Assembly: GCA_033002965.1 (NCBI GenBank)
Contig: JAURVB010003056.1
Coordinates: 62,001-126,000 of the forward strand
Direction of reading: 5' to 3'
Length of the DNA: 64,000 nucleotides
From: Piper betle
Lineage: Eukaryota > Streptophyta > Magnoliopsida > Piperales > Piperaceae
In this document: one piece after another, positions 59,618-64,000 of the stretch
How positions within the stretch are numbered: position 1 is the first letter of the stretch
Layout of the letters: each line of letters begins with the position of its first letter
Program-made: the position numbers and the translations under genes
The notes under the pieces: generated by a model
Database searches by the model: none
What the model was told of the DNA's origin: nothing
The model's input: the letters and a program-made list of their open reading frames with translations, nothing else

Positions 59618-60264
59618 TGTTGGAGATATTCCCTCCCATGAAAAGGGGTTTGATTGCATAGGAAGTTATGAAGAAATGAAGATACTTAAAGTGGTACGGA
59701 GAATTCAAGGAAAATTGTGAAATACAATAAAAAACTTAGGGATTTTCTATGTTAAAATTCTTAAAAAGTGATAATAGAGCTTTAGTTCTTGCCTTAGTTC
59801 GTGGAGCTATGGTTCGTGACCCGTAGAGGTTTGTCAGACAGAACATGGAAGAGTTTGATTCATTCAAGATTGTTGGTGTTTTACAAGCTAACTTTTGAAC
59901 AGTGTGTCAAAGGGTAGTCCTTTTATACGAATAAGAGAGATAGTGATAGAAATTTTAATTTAGGGAGATAGAGAGCATTTATATGAGTTGGGAGGGGGTA
60001 TACGTTGAAATATTTTTCTCCTTATGTGATGATGATCAATAGGCTATTAACAATAGTGCATTAAGTTTGATGGGTATTTGAGAAGATTTTTAAAGGTGTT
60101 TTTATGGTCGAAAATGGGAGATTGTTGGAAATATTCTTGCCCATGAAAAAGAGTTTAATTACATAAGAAGTTGTAAAGACAAGAAGATATTCAAAGAGGT
60201 ATGAAGTATTCAAATAGAATTATGAAATATAATAAAGAGTTTAGGGATATTAAAAATTCCAACA
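59618..60264 (+). mobile_element. TRIM retrotransposon with about 145-bp LTRs
   Basis: Two direct repeats, 59618 to about 59763 and 60123-60264, share the opening TGTTGGARATATT and CCCATGAAAARGRGTTTRAT. The right copy ends TTCCAACA, giving the TG...CA inverted LTR ends usual for Copia-type elements. After the left LTR comes GTGATAATAGAGC, a worn form of the initiator tRNA-Met primer site TGGTATCAGAGC. AAAATGGGAGA precedes the right LTR as polypurine tract. The element is flanked by the 5-bp duplication TTTTA (59613-59617 and 60265-60269). The internal 360 bases carry no coding sequence. Confidence 0.8.
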
Positions 60265-60269
60265 TTTTA

Positions 60270-60659
60270 GTCTACCTCGATTGAGAGCTTTACAATTACC
60301 TTATTAGCATAATAAATATATATGTATTTTTATTAAAAGTCAATAAATAAATACGTTGGTTTTAAAGTAAAAGAATTACTTGAATTGAAAGAATTTTACA
60401 TACAATAGATTTTTAAGTTAAATAGTAAAAAAAAACATGTCAATAAATAATGTTGCTTCTAAGTGAAAGTCCTCAACTGAATTGGGGGAGGCCCAGTTAT
60501 TGGAGTGGGCCTGTTATTTAATAAGGGCCCACAATGACTCGAAGACATAAGTAAACGAAGCCCACTAAAACCGGCTACAAGTACAACCAACGGCTCCTTC
60601 CCCCATCGTCCCCCTTACCTCCTCGCCGGAAACCGTTGCCGGCGTTTTTTCCGGCGACA
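60270..60659. other. spacer and promoter side of the ASH2-like pseudogene
   Basis: AT-rich until about 60480, then increasingly GC-rich toward the start codon at 60660. No separate feature is seen. Confidence 0.35.
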
Positions 60660-63001
60660 ATGGACGACCTACGAGCGACCCACCCTGACGAGGACGAAGA
60701 CGACACCGATTCCCTCTACACCGCCCTTCTCCGTCCCCAACGGTCTCAACCACGACACGACCGATGACGACGACGACGACGTCGACGTCGATCCCGCCCC
60801 CACGTCCGCCTCTTCCGCCGCCGCCGCCTTTCTACCCTCCGGCGACTCGCCGCTCGTCCCATAGCCCGAGCGGGTGTGGTACTTCTCTGTCGACCACCAA
60901 AGCCTAGTGTGCCCGATCGGGCCGAGCTTCACCACCTTGACCTCGAAGTACCACGCCAGGAACAGCTTTGGGTACAGGGACTTGGAGTGGTCGAAGGTGC
61001 ACTAGGCCGTGAGGAAGAGGTATGGCTAGGGGTATGGGGAAGGGGATGTTCGGGTTCTACATCATTTTGCCGGATGGGGACTCGTAAGCGCCGAAGCCGC
61101 CGCAGTTTGTGAGGTATAAGATGCAAAGTTATGCTTATCCTTCTGATGGGAAGGATGAACCTCCCAAAGTAGTGCCTGGTGCGTTCATGTTGTCTGAAAG
61201 TTTTAATTTTTCCATATGCGAACTAAGGGAAAGTTCTAATATTTTCAATCCTGGTGTTGCGAAATTGTTCTTTGTTTGATTGTTTGATTTCAAGCATATT
61301 GGGATTTCGATTTCTTTTATTACTGATAACGTCTATGGTGATATCTCTTGAAACTGTGCATTATGCAACTAAATTGCATCATTGTAGCTTATTCTAGTCC
61401 AATGTTTTTTTACAACAACATTGTGGAAGCAGATTTAATGAGAAAGAGAGCTAGAGCAGGCTGGGGACAGGAGTCTTATGATTTGAACCTTTTCATGAGT
61501 TTGTGGTTTGCCTGGACTGATAGCTGATATTTGATTCTGAACTTTTTCTTTAGATAGATGAGTTATTTGTTTGCAGTTTAATATGTACAATGTGAACTGG
61601 AAATGTATTCAAGTTTTTCTATACTCATATTTTTTCAAAATATAACTTTTTTAGGACACGGACTTTTGGGTTAGAGGTTGGTCGTTTGATGCCATCTATT
61701 TTATCAACAATTACCTTTTGTCTGTGGCATGGGATTTAGGATTTAGTTGGAGAGTTGATGGTTTTTTATGTGTGTGGGAGATTGCCTTGTAAAATAAAAT
61801 AAAATGATTGGCTTTTTTTTCCTACTATAGTTTGATTTTACAGGGTGTCTAAATTTCTAAAGATCGTATGGTCTAGTTTGTGGAGATATTGGTGTCTAAA
61901 TTTCTCATTATTGTCAATGCCAACAGTGCTGGGGCAACTTTTATGAGCTTTGGATAAAATTTGTAAGGGTTCTGTATCAGAAAAATTTGTAAAGGCTGAT
62001 AGTGTTTCTTTACTATTTCTTTCTTTTCTAGTAAGTGTGAGGCACAAGGACACATCAGCTTCGATACTTGATAAGACCGAATCGAGTGTACTGTTGGCAT
62101 TCTAATTTTCCTGTCTATATAGTTACTATAAATTCTAATGTGGACTGACTTTTTAAATATGTAAATGAAGCATATGTGGTAACTTCTTAAGTATCCATGA
62201 TCATTTAGTTTTGTTCCAACTTTTAAGTAGTAAATAGTTGAATAAGGAAAAGTGCTTGCTTTTTTACAACGTTTTCAAAAAAATCAAATTCTGCTTCTCC
62301 TGTTTAAAATTGCAATCCTTTAAACTTTGTTGGATGCTTTGCTTTCTCACATTTTTTAAAATTTTTAGGTGAAGGTTTTATTAGAGTACTTTTTTCAGTT
62401 TTTTCAACACTAAAGCAATCGTTGTGCAACTTGTAAATTTGTCTTTCAACTCCCTGGAAATTTCTATAATTATTGGTTGGTGCATGTAGTTTCTATGTAT
62501 AGCTGCAGTTTTAGGGTATTTAAACATATTTCATTTTAATGTTCTCTTCACCATTTGTCTTTACTTTTTGTGTTGGATTGTGATGGCAATTTGAACGTGG
62601 TTATTAGAAGTGGTGATGATAAAGCTACCAACTATTTGATGTTTTGTGTTACTTGACAAGTTTTGTCTAATGATGCTTGTAATGGCGGCAGGCAGTGTTC
62701 TTTTTGTTTGACATGGTTTCTGGTTCTTGTGCATGCAGGAAGTGAAATAACCTTCTTAAAAAATGGAGTGTGTCAGGGTGTTGCATTCTCCGACCTATTT
62801 GAAGGGCGCTATTATCCTGCAGCTTCTATGTTCACGAGCCCCAACGAACCTAATTGTTGGGTGAAATTTTACGTTGGAGCTGATTTTGAGTTCTTTCCAC
62901 AAGATTTTGGCGAGCGTCAAGTACCAAAACCAATGTCTGAAGCTCCATATCATGGATTCTATGGTAGAGAGACAGTGGGAAAAAAGCTGAGAACGGTGTA
63001 G
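60660..63001 (+). pseudogene. ASH2/TRAUCO-like COMPASS subunit, pseudogene
   Basis: ASH2 is a core subunit of COMPASS-type histone H3K4 methyltransferases; the SPRY domain binds the catalytic partner. Exon 1 (60660-61178) starts MDDLRATHPDEDEDD and, after frame changes, reads FSVDHQSLVCPIGPSFTTLT, SKYHARNSFGYRDLEWSKVH and then [30 protein letters not shown]. Exon 2 (62739-63001) is clean: [60 protein letters not shown], then APYHGF. Disabling changes in exon 1 are stops at 60862-60864, 61003-61005 (in place of the expected Gln of VHQAVRKRYG), 61027-61029 and 61085-61087 (in place of an expected Tyr). There are also frameshifts near 60720 and 61050. The intron is retained, so this is a decayed gene copy, not a retrocopy. 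Confidence 0.85.
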
Positions 63002-64000
63002 CTTTCGAACAGAAACAGTATCAGTATGGCTGTATCATTTCTTTTTATCTAACTTAGAAGCAATTTCGCCACAGACAAAGGAGGTTAAACTTCGGACTTC
63101 TTGTTGGCCTTAACCTAATTTAGGATAGTTGCAAGTAAGCGAACTCATTCCATTGTGTTTTGAGAGTTGTAACTTGTAAGGGGTGCGTTTTTGGGATTAT
63201 GGTTCATATAAAATTAAGTTAAAGAATTAAGGCTGTGGATTTTGTCAACCTGCATAAATTGATACCCAGAAGCTGCTATTGATTGTCTTAATTGTTCTTA
63301 GTTATGAGCATCAAGTTGACTCATTGCTTGTGAGTAATGCCACTTAACTCTAAATCCTCTAATGAGAGAGCTAAAAGAATCAGTGGGTTAATAGCTCATT
63401 ACTTGGAGTCAGGCTTGTGTGCGCGCATGGGGATGTACGCTTGTTTTTTATCTTGCCATGCTCTTCTTTAGATTCACAGGATAACTACTGTGAAGTTGAT
63501 TTGAGTAATAATCGAGCTTGAGCTCAACCAATTCTTGTTTACTCAGGATGTCCCTTGTCGATATAATCTATCTAAAATTTTGTCTATTTAAGAACTAAAA
63601 TATCTCATTTGGATGCTCATAGAAGTATACAATTGTACATTAAAACTTCACTCCCTTATTTAAATTGCATGTTATTATGTCATGCTTTGTTGAATACAAA
63701 TTTATAAAATTTAGTTTTTTCATCACGCTTTGAATCAAATCAAGTTGATACAAGCTTAAACTTATTTTATTTAATTTCACGACGAGCTTTAAATCAAGTT
63801 GGCTAATGATATTTCTTAATGCTAAAATTGATAATCTTCAATTTTCTAGGTAATTATAGGAAGTTTGAGTTAGATTTTTTTGTATCTAGTTGATTAACTA
63901 ACTTAAATCACTTAGGGAGGGGGGCAGTGAAATTATGAATTTAATTTAAATTGTTAAAGTAGTTTTGATAACGTGAATAATATTTCACTTAATCTATTGT
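63002..64000. other. 3' flank and spacer to the window end
   Basis: No gene is visible. AT-rich with GAGCTTTAAATCAAGTTGG-type text near 63785, similar in style to the Gly/Leu-poor dispersed repeats elsewhere but too short to assign. Confidence 0.35.

Overview
This is nuclear DNA of a flowering plant. The gene families are plant-specific, genes have GT-AG introns and are spaced kilobases apart, and the AT-rich spacers are full of small transposons. Some coding exons are very GC-rich (the reductase exon 1, an intronless UFD1-like gene) inside AT-rich surroundings. That pattern fits a non-grass monocot, but the species cannot be named from the sequence.

Layout, left to right: a broken F-box gene running off the left edge (-), with a degenerate 150-bp tandem repeat upstream; a 3-ketodihydrosphingosine reductase gene (TSC10/KDSR, +); two neighbouring Mutator-like elements with perfect 9-bp target duplications (10406-12424 and 12523-13106); a nine-exon TT8-type bHLH regulator of the flavonoid pathway (+); about 8 kb of repeats; a FANTASTIC FOUR-like gene (+); a tandem TRIM retrotransposon (LTR-internal-LTR-internal-LTR) flanked by ACTAG; an intronless UFD1-like gene (-); a Man1-Src1 C-terminal-domain nuclear-envelope gene (+); a SPOUT1/C9orf114-like methyltransferase pseudogene (+); a 138-bp foldback element; a BKI1/MAKR-like gene (-); a half-size ABCG transporter gene (ABCG12/15 type, +); a second TRIM flanked by TTTTA; and an ASH2/TRAUCO-like pseudogene (+).

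The genes do not form a pathway or cluster. They are an ordinary mixture: sphingolipid synthesis, flavonoid regulation, meristem size, protein degradation, nuclear envelope, brassinosteroid-type signalling, lipid export and chromatin.

The most striking property is damage. Of ten recognisable genes, eight carry at least one reading-frame lesion, and only the UFD1-like and BKI1/MAKR-like genes read through cleanly. Five genes have only one or two apparent single-base indels, which could be assembly errors. Three (F-box, SPOUT1-like, ASH2-like) also have stop codons or a large internal deletion, which is real decay. The other notable content is a set of small transposons with intact target-site duplications, some of which may be undescribed families.
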